DNA of 64,000 nt from Pseudomonas sp. St316 (GTDB lineage: Bacteria > Pseudomonadota > Gammaproteobacteria > Pseudomonadales > Pseudomonadaceae). The notes under the pieces are model-generated. The model saw only the letters and a program-made list of their open reading frames with translations. It made no database searches and was not told the origin of the DNA. A program made the translations under genes and the position numbers. Shown here in pieces: positions 9,143 to 17,008 of this stretch (position 1 is the first letter of the stretch; each line of letters begins with the position of its first letter). The DNA lies in contig NZ_AP021901.1 of assembly GCF_018325905.1 (NCBI RefSeq), positions 2,108,001-2,172,000 on the forward strand. Reading direction: 5' to 3'.

Positions 9143-9196
9143 TGAGTCAATGAACGGATCCTAACTGAACGAACTTGGACAATAAGGAAAAGAACT

Positions 9197-9805
9197 ATGG
9201 GTTCGCTGCATCGTATGGCTGTGTTGTGTGGGTTGACCGTATTGCTGGCAACGGCCACCGCTCAGGCAGAGGATTGGCAGGTTGCCAAGGAAAAGGACGG
9301 TATCAAGGTTTCCCTCAGTGAGGTGACGGGCTCCAAATACAAGGCCTACCGTGGCGTGACGGTGATGAAAACCACCATGGCCAAGCTGCGGGCCCTGCAG
9401 GAAGACGTTCCCGGCGCCTGCGCCTGGATTCATGAATGCAAGAGCCAGAAACTGCTCAAGCACGAAGGTAATCAGAGCTGGACCTACACCCGGTTCAACA
9501 CGCCATGGCCGGTGACGGCTCGGGACTCGGTGCTGGAAGTCACCACCGAGGAGGGCGCCGATGGCAGCCTGACCCGCAAGCTCAAGGGCGTGCCGAAATA
9601 CCTGCCTGAAGAGCAAGGGTTCGTGCGAGTGACCCAGGTTGACGGTTTCTGGAAGTTCACGCCAAAGGGCGCTGACCAGATCGAAGTGACCTACCAGGTC
9701 CACACCGAACCAGGGGGGGACGTACCGTCCTGGCTGGCGAACAAGTTCGTGGTGGATGCGCCGTTCAACACCTTGAAAGCCCTGAAGGAACGCGCCGAAA
9801 ACTGA
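9197..9805 (+). CDS. Periplasmic START-domain protein
   Basis: The 202-residue protein has a signal peptide (about residues 1-23, ending ATAQA) and a START lipid-binding fold over the rest. Characteristic segments are ACAWIHECKSQKLL and YTRFNTPWPVTARDSVL, as in the Pseudomonas START family. AAGGAAA precedes the ATG. The fold makes a hydrophobic pocket, so binding of a lipid or another hydrophobic ligand is the likely role. It is a single-gene unit with its own terminator at 9828. Confidence 0.85.
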   Translation: MGSLHRMAVLCGLTVLLATATAQAEDWQVAKEKDGIKVSLSEVTGSKYKAYRGVTVMKTTMAKLRALQEDVPGACAWIHECKSQKLLKHEGNQSWTYTRFNTPWPVTARDSVLEVTTEEGADGSLTRKLKGVPKYLPEEQGFVRVTQVDGFWKFTPKGADQIEVTYQVHTEPGGDVPSWLANKFVVDAPFNTLKALKERAEN

Positions 9806-9827
9806 TCGGCCACGGCTTCATACCTGG

Positions 9828-9852
9828 AGACCGCCCCTGAGGCGGTCTTTTC
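9828..9852 (+). terminator. Rho-independent terminator after the START-domain gene
   Basis: AGACCGCC and GGCGGTCT pair around a five-base loop and run into TTTT. Confidence 0.85.
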
Positions 9853-9946
9853 ATGTGTGCCGTCCAGACGCCCGGGGGAACGATTGTCCGGCCCTCAATG
9901 TCGAGATAAAGGTAAGCCAGGCCCTGAATTGATCAAGGAGACACCG

Positions 9947-10183
9947 ATGCAAAAGTGGGAAATCACTTTCGTGGATGATCATGGCGAAGCCATCGCCGAG
10001 CAGTTCGACTACGAGCAGGAGCCTACGATGGAGCAGGCTGCACAACTGATTCGCGAAAAATTGCTGCCCGTTTCCGCCCAACTGGACCTCAACGACCTGG
10101 AAGGTCGCACTGAAGATCCCACCGTCAAGAACCTCAAGTCCCAGCACAGTATCGAAATCATCAGCATTACACCGATTTCATGA
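9947..10183 (+). CDS. Small acidic protein of unknown function
   Basis: The 78-residue protein begins MQKWEITFVDDHGEAIAEQF. A strong AAGGAG site seven bases upstream fixes the start at 9947. It is acidic, soluble and lacks a signal peptide; the alternation suggests a small alpha/beta fold. I do not recognise a named family. It lies alone between the START-domain gene and rraB, with about 200 bases before rraB holding nothing clear. Confidence 0.65.
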   Translation: MQKWEITFVDDHGEAIAEQFDYEQEPTMEQAAQLIREKLLPVSAQLDLNDLEGRTEDPTVKNLKSQHSIEIISITPIS

Positions 10184-10384
10184 AACGGTGGCTGGTCTCG
10201 CTTGGCAGTGGCCACCACTTGCGGCTACTCTGCAACTGAGATCAGCGAAAGGATCGCCAAGGTCCGGTCTTGTCAGCTACATGCTTGTGTCCCGACGGTC
10301 ATTTGATGCCGTATCGCTTGCAGCCTTGAGGCTTCACGCACGGGAAGACGGAAAGTCTATCCATCGGTTCTAGGAGGACGTTTC

Positions 10385-10726
10385 ATGAGCACAGCCTATC
10401 AAGAAGACATCAGCACCAGCGTATTGCGCCGCATGAAAGAAGGCGGTTTCGATTTTTCCCGATTCCATCCCATTGAGTTCTACGCCATTTTCCCGGACGA
10501 GGAGCGGGCGCGCAGGGCGGCAGGTCATTTTCGGGGAGAGTCGTTGAACGCGCAGATCAGTGCACGGGACGACGGGGCTTGGTCATTGGAACTGAGCCGG
10601 GTGATGTACGCCACTTACGATGACATTGGCGACTTCGAGCAAGACTTTGAGGCAGTCGTCGAACCCTTGGGTGGTGTGATCGAGGGCTGGGGTGTCAAGC
10701 AAGAGATCCGACGCCTGCAGGCCTGA
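10385..10726 (+). CDS. rraB: RraB-type regulator of ribonuclease E
   Basis: The 113-residue acidic protein matches the RraB fold: FDFSRFHPIEFYAIFPDEE, a central DDGAWSLELSRVMYATYDDI strand-helix unit and a C-terminal GGVIEGWGVKQE. RraB binds RNase E and changes which transcripts are cleaved. The ATG at 10385 follows a strong AGGAGG. It is monocistronic with a terminator at 10751. Assignment to the RraB family is firm; inhibitory action on the Pseudomonas enzyme is inferred from the family. Confidence 0.85.
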   Translation: MSTAYQEDISTSVLRRMKEGGFDFSRFHPIEFYAIFPDEERARRAAGHFRGESLNAQISARDDGAWSLELSRVMYATYDDIGDFEQDFEAVVEPLGGVIEGWGVKQEIRRLQA

Positions 10727-10750
10727 CAGTTACTCACCGCAACCACAGCA

Positions 10751-10777
10751 ACGGCTGACCTTTGTGTCGGCCGTTTT
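10751..10777 (+). terminator. Rho-independent terminator after rraB
   Basis: ACGGCTGAC and GTCGGCCGT form a nine-pair stem with one G-U pair, followed by TTTT. Confidence 0.8.
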
Positions 10778-10805
10778 CATGTCTGTGAGCTCACCGGGAA
10801 TCCCG

Positions 10806-10834
10806 GTGGGAGCCGAGCTTGCTCGCGATGGCGG
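10806..10834 (+). repeat. Single REP element
   Basis: One copy of the REP core with GAGCTTGCTCGCGATGGCGG. It lies in the 390-base gap 10727-11116, which otherwise contains the rraB terminator and, further right, the presumed promoter of the ATP-grasp operon. I see no gene there. Confidence 0.7.
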
Positions 10835-11116
10835 CTGCACTGCCACCCTTATTCCCCGCTGACACACCGCAATCACTTCCCCAGGTTTTGTACCTAACTG
10901 TATCCAGATCAAGCTGCGTCGTTTTTCCGTGACTATGCTCAGCAGAGCGACGCCCCTGCGTCGCAATGAAGCGGGGGGCAGCGGGGCGCGGGCATTTGCT
11001 GCACTACAAAAGTGCACGGCCTGTTGGAGGAGAATCCAACCCGTTGATCATAAAGCGTTTATGCCGATGGCACGGGGCTTGCGAAGCCTTGCTGCCAGGG
11101 TGACAAGGAGTACGGC

Positions 11117-12526
11117 ATGATCCGCAGCGGTTTTGATGAAATGTACGATGCCAGCGGCCAGGTCCGCCCGCATTACCAGGCGTTTGCCCGCTGGCTGGCT
11201 GAAACGCCTGACGAGCTGCTGGCGCAACGCAGGCGCGAAGCCGACCTGTTGTTTCATCGTGCTGGCATTACGTTCACGCTCTACGGGGACGAGCAAGGGA
11301 CCGAGCGCCTGATCCCTTTCGACACGATCCCGCGCAGCATTCCGGCCAGTGAATGGCGGGTGGTCGAACGCGGCTGCATCCAGCGGGTCAAGGCGCTGAA
11401 CATGTTCCTGGCCGACCTCTACCATGAACAACGGATCATCCGGGCCGGGATCATCCCCGCCGAACAGGTGCTGGCCAACGAGCAGTACCAACTGGCGATG
11501 CAGGGGCTTGATCTGCACCGTGACATCTATGCCCACATTTGCGGTGTCGATCTGGTTCGCGACGGTGACGGCACGTACTACGTGCTCGAAGACAATCTTC
11601 GTACGCCCAGCGGCGTCAGCTACATACTCGAAGACCGCAAGATGATGATGCGCCTGTTCCCCGAACTGTTCGCCGCCCAGCGCATCGCCCCCATCGACCA
11701 TTATCCGAACCTGCTGCTCGACACCCTGAAAAGCTCCAGCCCGCTGGACGATCCCAGTGTCGTGGTGCTCACGCCGGGGCGTTTCAACAGCGCGTTCTTC
11801 GAGCACGCGTTCCTGGCCCGGGAGATGGGCGTGGAGTTGGTGGAAGGCGCCGACCTGTTCGTGCGCGATGACAAGGTGTTCATGCGCACCACCGACGGCC
11901 CAAAAGCGGTGGATGTGATCTACCGTCGCCTCGACGACGCGTTCCTTGACCCACTGGCCTTCAATCCGGACTCGATGCTCGGGGTGCCGGGCCTGTTGTC
12001 CTCCTACCGTTCCGGCAACGTGGTGCTGGCCAATGCCATCGGCACGGGTGTGGCGGACGACAAGTCGGTGTACCCGTTCGTCACCGACATGATCCGTTTT
12101 TACCTGGACGAAGAGCCGATCCTGAAGAACGTCCCGACATGGCAATGTCGTAATCCTGCCGAGCTGTCCCACGTATTGGCGAATCTTCCCGACCTGGTGG
12201 TCAAGGAAACCCAGGGCTCCGGCGGTTATGGAATGCTGGTGGGGCCGGCCGCGACGACGGCGCAGATCGATGCCTTTCGCGAGCGGATCAAGGCCAAGCC
12301 GCACGCCTACATCGCTCAGCCGACGCTGTCGCTCTCGACCTGCCCGACCTTTGTCGAAAACGGTATCGCCCCGCGCCACATCGACCTGCGGCCGTTTGTG
12401 CTGTCGGGGCGCGAGACCCGCGTGGTGCCTGGCGGGCTGACGCGGGTGGCGCTGCGCGAAGGCTCCCTGGTGGTGAATTCATCCCAGGGCGGTGGGACCA
12501 AGGACACTTGGGTCGTTGAGGATTGA
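11117..12526 (+). CDS. Circularly permuted type-2 ATP-grasp protein
   Basis: The 469-residue protein belongs to the permuted ATP-grasp family (DUF404/DUF407). Marker segments are YYVLEDNLRTPSGVSYILED, LVVKETQGSGGYGMLVGP and DLRPFVLSG, which form the nucleotide site. ATP-grasp enzymes join a carboxylate to an amine or thiol via an acyl phosphate. The next two genes encode an alpha-E protein and a transglutaminase, a conserved trio proposed from comparative genomics to make and process a peptide-like product. The start follows AAGGAG. Substrate unknown. Confidence 0.92.
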   Translation: MIRSGFDEMYDASGQVRPHYQAFARWLAETPDELLAQRRREADLLFHRAGITFTLYGDEQGTERLIPFDTIPRSIPASEWRVVERGCIQRVKALNMFLADLYHEQRIIRAGIIPAEQVLANEQYQLAMQGLDLHRDIYAHICGVDLVRDGDGTYYVLEDNLRTPSGVSYILEDRKMMMRLFPELFAAQRIAPIDHYPNLLLDTLKSSSPLDDPSVVVLTPGRFNSAFFEHAFLAREMGVELVEGADLFVRDDKVFMRTTDGPKAVDVIYRRLDDAFLDPLAFNPDSMLGVPGLLSSYRSGNVVLANAIGTGVADDKSVYPFVTDMIRFYLDEEPILKNVPTWQCRNPAELSHVLANLPDLVVKETQGSGGYGMLVGPAATTAQIDAFRERIKAKPHAYIAQPTLSLSTCPTFVENGIAPRHIDLRPFVLSGRETRVVPGGLTRVALREGSLVVNSSQGGGTKDTWVVED

Positions 12527-12535
12527 GGAGCTGCC

Positions 12536-13486
12536 ATGCTGAGTAGAACCGCCTCGGACCTGTACTGGATGTCGCGCTACCTGGAGCGCGCGGAAAACCT
12601 CGCACGGATGCTCGACGTCAGCTATTCGTTGTCACTGATGCCCCAGGACGGGCGTGGCGACGGCCTGCACGAGCTGGCCATGCCATTGCTGATCACCGGC
12701 ACGCTGGATGATTACCTGGAGCGACACGGTGAGCTGCACGCCGAACGCCTGCTGCATTTCTTTGCCCTGGAAGCAGCCAACCCGGCCAGTATCTACAGCT
12801 GCCTCGGCGCCGCGCGAGCCAGTGCCCACGCGGTACGTGGGCGAATCACCGCCGACATGTGGGAGAACATCAACGCCACCTGGCTGGAAATTCGCGGTAT
12901 CGCCGAGCAAGGCTTGAATCGCTACGGCATGAGCCGTTTCTGTGAGTGGATCAAGGAGCGATCCCACCTGTTTCGCGGTGCAACCTACGGCACCATCATG
13001 CGCAACGACGCGTTCCGCTTCATTCGCCTGGGGACCTTCATCGAAAGGGCCGACAACACCCTGCGCTTGCTCGACGCCCGCTACGAAATGGCCGGTGACC
13101 AGGCCGACACGGTCAGCGATGGCACGGCCCACGCGTATTACCAATGGAGCGCCTTGTTGCGGGCCTTGTCGTCCTTCGAGGCCTACACCGAGATCTACCG
13201 TGACGCCCCGGGCTCTCGCCATGTGGCTGAGTTGCTGCTGTTGCGCGCCGATGTGCCGCGTTCGCTGCGCGCCTGTACCGAAGAAATCAACCAGATCCTC
13301 GCGAGCCTGCCGGGCACCAACGGTCGGCAGGCACAACGGTTGGCGGCGGAAATGGACGCACGCCTGCGCTACACCGGCATCAATGAAATCCTCGACGGGG
13401 GCCTGCATGCCTGGCTCACCGAATTCATCCCACTGGTCCGTGAACTGGGCAATGCCATTCACAGTTCCTACCTGGAGGTCATATGA
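12536..13486 (+). CDS. Alpha-E domain protein (DUF403)
   Basis: The 316-residue, almost entirely helical protein begins LSRTASDLYWMSRYLERAEN, the signature of the alpha-E domain, and keeps the internal FIRLGTFIERADNTLRLLD repeat of that motif. Alpha-E proteins accompany permuted ATP-grasp proteins and transglutaminases in many bacteria; no reaction is established. It starts ten bases after the ATP-grasp stop (GAGGAG site) and overlaps the transglutaminase start by four bases, so the three are one coupled operon. Confidence 0.92.
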   Translation: MLSRTASDLYWMSRYLERAENLARMLDVSYSLSLMPQDGRGDGLHELAMPLLITGTLDDYLERHGELHAERLLHFFALEAANPASIYSCLGAARASAHAVRGRITADMWENINATWLEIRGIAEQGLNRYGMSRFCEWIKERSHLFRGATYGTIMRNDAFRFIRLGTFIERADNTLRLLDARYEMAGDQADTVSDGTAHAYYQWSALLRALSSFEAYTEIYRDAPGSRHVAELLLLRADVPRSLRACTEEINQILASLPGTNGRQAQRLAAEMDARLRYTGINEILDGGLHAWLTEFIPLVRELGNAIHSSYLEVI

Positions 13487-14286
13487 GACTCTCGATCAGC
13501 CATGAAACGGCCTACCACTATGAAGATCAGGTGCGCGCCAGCATCCAGTACCTGCGCCTGACGCCCCACGACAGCGAACGCCAGCATGTGCTGAGCTGGC
13601 AGCTGGATTTGCCACGGCCGGTGCGGGCGCAGCTGGACCCGTTCGGCAACATCCTTCACGTACTGACCCTGGACGAACCCCACGAAACGGTCATCATCGG
13701 CGCCCGCGGACAGGTGGATATCGATCCGTCGCGTGAAGCCGAGCACGAGAGCCAGTCAGCGCTGCCGTTCCTGCGCTTCACCCGGTTGACCGAGGCGGAC
13801 GAGGCCCTTCGAACCTTCGCCGCGCAGCAGTGCCAGCAGCGTCGCGATCGCACGGCGCTGATCGACCTGATGCACGGGCTGAACCAGCACATGATCTACA
13901 CCCCCGGCACCACTGAGGTGGAGACCAGTGCGGCCCAGGCTTTCGCCGGTCGTAGCGGGGTGTGCCAGGATCACACCCACGCCTTCCTCGCCTGCGCCCG
14001 CAGCCTGGGGGTGCCGGCGCGGTATGTCTCGGGGTATCTGTTCAGCGAAGAGAGCGAACACCTGGCAAGCCATGCCTGGGCGGAGGCCTGGCTTGACGAC
14101 GCCTGGTACAGCTTTGACGTGACCAACCAACTGGCCCGTCCGGAGCGACACCTGAAGCTGGCTGTGGGCCTGGATTACCTGGATGCCTGCCCGGTGCGTG
14201 GCATGCGCCGCGGCGGCGGTTGCGAGCAGATGCATGCCAAGCTGGTCGTGACACCGGCGCCGGTAATCACGGTGCAACAACAATAA
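13483..14286 (+). CDS. Transglutaminase-like cysteine peptidase or amidase
   Basis: The 267-residue protein has an N-terminal bacterial-transglutaminase beta domain (about residues 1-85, beginning MRLSISHETAYHYED) and a transglutaminase core with a complete triad: Cys in GRSGVCQDHTHAF, His in SHAWAEAWL and Asp in WYSFDVTN. No signal peptide is seen, so it is probably cytoplasmic. As the last gene of the ATP-grasp / alpha-E operon it may cleave or crosslink the product of the first enzyme; that is inference from context. Confidence 0.92.
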   Translation: MRLSISHETAYHYEDQVRASIQYLRLTPHDSERQHVLSWQLDLPRPVRAQLDPFGNILHVLTLDEPHETVIIGARGQVDIDPSREAEHESQSALPFLRFTRLTEADEALRTFAAQQCQQRRDRTALIDLMHGLNQHMIYTPGTTEVETSAAQAFAGRSGVCQDHTHAFLACARSLGVPARYVSGYLFSEESEHLASHAWAEAWLDDAWYSFDVTNQLARPERHLKLAVGLDYLDACPVRGMRRGGGCEQMHAKLVVTPAPVITVQQQ

Positions 14287-14303
14287 CTGGCGACTCATTC
14301 AAT

Positions 14304-14328
14304 GTGGCGAGGGGATTTATCCCCTCAC
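14304..14328. repeat. Short palindromic repeat of the GTGGCGAGGGG type
   Basis: GAGGGGAT and ATCCCCTC form an inverted repeat within GTGGCGAGGGGATTTATCCC. A more complete copy of the same element lies at 63787-63816. It sits between the converging transglutaminase and cytochrome genes. Confidence 0.6.
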
Positions 14329-14356
14329 AGAGGTCATATGTGCCGCATACGCAGGC

Positions 14357-15169
14357 CTACTGGCCCTGCGGTGTTTTACGTCCGGCCATATGCTTCAAGT
14401 AACCCACCAGCAAATCCAGCTCCGAATCCGGCAGCACCGCTGCCGAGAACCCGGGCATCTTGCCCTGGGGCCAGTGACGCATCGCTTGCGGGTCGCGAAT
14501 GTAGCGCTTGAGGAAATCCCCGGAGAAGTATTCGGTCGGGTTGAAAGGAATGTTCAGGTCAGGGCCGAACTGAGCGTCGCCTGCGCCATTGAGCCGATGA
14601 CACGCCAGGCAGTTTTTCTGGAACAGCTCGAAACCTTTATTGACCGGGTCGTCCTTGGCCAGGTTGGGCGCCGGGAGCAGCGCCGGGAAACGTTCGGCCA
14701 CGGCCGGAAGACGCTTGATGGTCGCCACTGCGTAGGGCCATTGCTCCGGGCTGATGTGACCCGCCTGCGGATCGGTCCAGACCAGGTAGAAAGGCCCGGC
14801 GCTGTGCTTGCCTTCCCCCAGCGACGGCCAGGGCTTGGCCGGGTCCTCGATCGCCAGCCAGGCCCGGGCCCCACTCTTGTTGAGTAACGGTGCCGCGGGC
14901 ATTTCGGCAGCGAAGCCATCCAGGGCAACGGCTTGTAGATGGTCGTCCGCTTGGACGCCCGTCAACAGTGCCGTCAGCGGTACGGCTCGATAGCTCATCG
15001 GTTTCTTGTAGGAAACGTCATCAGCGATCCGGACCGTTTGAGCGTCCGGGTGCTTGAGCAGTTCTTCGGTTTGCCAGGTGCGCGTGCTCGCGCCCAACTC
15101 CAGCACCAGTTGCGCGGCGTAAAGGGGCGTGCTGAGCAGCAGCGCCCCGAACACAATAAGAGCTTTCAA
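14357..15169 (-). CDS. Exported c-type cytochrome with N-terminal sulfite-oxidase-like segment
   Basis: From a TTG start at 15169 (GGAAGG site eight bases upstream) the protein has 270 residues with a signal peptide (LKALIVFGALLLSTPLYA). Residues 20-160 resemble the small molybdopterin-oxidoreductase-like modules found in some periplasmic redox proteins, without an obvious cofactor cysteine. Residues 175-265 form a class-I cytochrome c domain with haem motif CLACH (187-191) and a likely Met ligand in GKMPGF. An ATG 30 codons upstream is less plausible because the signal peptide would be internal. Electron partners unknown. Confidence 0.8.
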   Translation of the reverse strand: MKALIVFGALLLSTPLYAAQLVLELGASTRTWQTEELLKHPDAQTVRIADDVSYKKPMSYRAVPLTALLTGVQADDHLQAVALDGFAAEMPAAPLLNKSGARAWLAIEDPAKPWPSLGEGKHSAGPFYLVWTDPQAGHISPEQWPYAVATIKRLPAVAERFPALLPAPNLAKDDPVNKGFELFQKNCLACHRLNGAGDAQFGPDLNIPFNPTEYFSGDFLKRYIRDPQAMRHWPQGKMPGFSAAVLPDSELDLLVGYLKHMAGRKTPQGQ

Positions 15170-15294
15170 GTCGATCGCCTTCCATGTCGAGGGGTGCGGC
15201 AAAGGTTGGCACAGCCATCGCGGCTCGAACAGAGAACCCGTCACATTTTTTGGCGACACAACTCATGAATGATGCGGATGCCCTCGCGCAGGAC

Positions 15295-15390
15295 TCAGCC
15301 AATCACCTTGGTGATATTCGGCAAAATCAACAGCAGCGTCGTGGCAAAGAGAATGAGTCCGGCTTGGCGAACTTTCGAATGTTTGAACAT
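15295..15390 (-). CDS. 31-residue single-span membrane protein
   Basis: The reading frame MFKHSKVRQAGLILFATTLL and onward encodes a short basic head followed by one hydrophobic helix (about residues 10-27), ending ITKVIG. AAAGG lies upstream. The composition is that of a genuine small membrane protein, and it is co-oriented with the cytochrome gene that begins about 125 bases downstream. I cannot assign a function; a longer upstream reading is less credible. Confidence 0.5.
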   Translation of the reverse strand: MFKHSKVRQAGLILFATTLLLILPNITKVIG

Positions 15391-15776
15391 GGCTGACCCG
15401 CCTTTATTGTTATTTCCTAGAAGCCAGCCTGCATATCCATGGCGGCTGGCGTTGCACTTCCTGTTCGACAAGCGCCTCGGCAAAACCCGACGACTTTCTT
15501 GTACAAGGATTACATTAGGGGCCGCGGCGGCCTTGGCTTAGATCCAATTCATATCAGCTGGGTGCAGGTTGCTCTAAAAAAGCTATGAGGCCTATTGCCA
15601 TCTTCCTGCCGGCCCTTTTGCTAGACAGCTTGCCCTCCTGAATCGGTTAACCCGATAGCTCGCTACCGTTCGTCTGAGCGTGGCCGTCAACACCATTGAG
15701 CGCTGTGGTCATTGAATCCGGTGCCGCTGGGCTTATGGTTGAAGGCATCGCATTACTCCGTGCTTTCGAGGACGTC
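15391..15776. other. Intergenic region before the thiolase gene
   Basis: This 386-base interval separates the small membrane-protein gene (minus) from the thiolase gene (plus), so it must hold both promoters. I see no convincing gene, terminator or strong palindrome. The thiolase frame stays open upstream to 15696, but that extension does not look like thiolase sequence. Confidence 0.5.
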
Positions 15777-16982
15777 ATGACCCAAGCTTTGATTTTCGAC
15801 GCAGTACGCACGCCCCGTGGCAAGGGCAAGGCCGATGGCGCCTTGCACAGCGTCAAGCCGGTGAACCTGATGGGTGGTTTGCTCAGCGCCTTGCAGCAGC
15901 GCATGGACCTGGACACCCGCCAGGTCGATGACATCGTGCTCGGTTGCGTGACCCCGGTGGGTGAACAGGGGGCCGATATCGCCAAGACCGCTGCGCTGGT
16001 GGCCAACTGGGATGTCAGCGTGGCGGGCGTGCAGCTCAATCGGTTTTGCGCCTCGGGCCTGGAGGCGGTGAACCTGGCGGCCATGAAGGTGCGTTCCGGG
16101 TTCGAAGACCTGGTGGTGGCCGGCGGCGTCGAGTCCATGTCCCGGGTGCCCATGGGCAGCGATGGCGGTGCTTGGGCGCTGGACCCGCAATCCAACCTGC
16201 ACGGTCACTTCGTTCCCCAGGGCATCGGCGCCGATCTGATCGCCACGCTGGAAGGCTTCAGCCGTGAGGATGTCGACGGTTATGCGCTGCATTCCCAGCA
16301 AAAAGCGGCGCGCGCCCGGGCTGACGGTTCGTTCAATAAATCCCTGGTCGCGGTGCGGGACCAGAATGGCATCGTGCTGCTTGACCACGACGAATTCATC
16401 CGCGCCGACTCCACGCTCGAAGGCCTGGGCAAGCTCAAGCCGAGTTTCGAAGCCATGGGCCAGATGGGCTTCGATGGCACGGCGTTGAGCGTCTACAGCC
16501 ATGTCGAACGAATCCATCACGTGCACACGCCGGGCAACAGTTCCGGCATCGTCGACGGTGCGGCGCTGATGTTGATCGGTTCCGAAGCCAAGGGGCGCGC
16601 CATGGGCCTGCAACCCCGGGCGCGAATCGTCGCCACCGCTGTCACCAGTACCGACCCGACCATCATGCTCACCGGCCCGGCGCCGGCTACCCGCAAGGCC
16701 CTGGCCAAGGCCGGGTTGCGGGTGGAGGACATCGACCTGTTCGAAGTCAACGAAGCCTTCGCCTCGGTGGTGCTCAAATTCATCAAGGACATGGCTATAG
16801 ACCCCGCCAAGGTCAACGTCAACGGTGGCTCTATCGCCATGGGACATCCCTTGGGCGCCACGGGGTGCGCAATCCTTGGCACGTTGCTCGACGAATTGGA
16901 GGTGCGTCGCCTGCGCTATGGCCTGGCAACCCTCTGTGTCGGCGGCGGCATGGGCATTGCCACCGTTATCGAACGCCTCTGA
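15777..16982 (+). CDS. Acetyl-CoA C-acyltransferase (thiolase)
   Basis: The 401-residue enzyme performs thiolytic cleavage of 3-ketoacyl-CoA or the reverse condensation. Catalytic elements are complete: nucleophile Cys in [10 protein letters not shown], base His in [14 protein letters not shown] and the second Cys in TLCVGGGMG. The N-terminus [15 protein letters not shown] is standard. The ATG at 15777 follows GAGGACGTC. It lies 26 bases upstream of a FadJ-like bifunctional enzyme, so the two form a beta-oxidation pair distinct from a usual fadBA operon because the thiolase comes first. Confidence 0.95.
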   Translation: MTQALIFDAVRTPRGKGKADGALHSVKPVNLMGGLLSALQQRMDLDTRQVDDIVLGCVTPVGEQGADIAKTAALVANWDVSVAGVQLNRFCASGLEAVNLAAMKVRSGFEDLVVAGGVESMSRVPMGSDGGAWALDPQSNLHGHFVPQGIGADLIATLEGFSREDVDGYALHSQQKAARARADGSFNKSLVAVRDQNGIVLLDHDEFIRADSTLEGLGKLKPSFEAMGQMGFDGTALSVYSHVERIHHVHTPGNSSGIVDGAALMLIGSEAKGRAMGLQPRARIVATAVTSTDPTIMLTGPAPATRKALAKAGLRVEDIDLFEVNEAFASVVLKFIKDMAIDPAKVNVNGGSIAMGHPLGATGCAILGTLLDELEVRRLRYGLATLCVGGGMGIATVIERL

Positions 16983-17008
16983 GCCTCGACTTCAAGGAAC
17001 ACGTTTTC

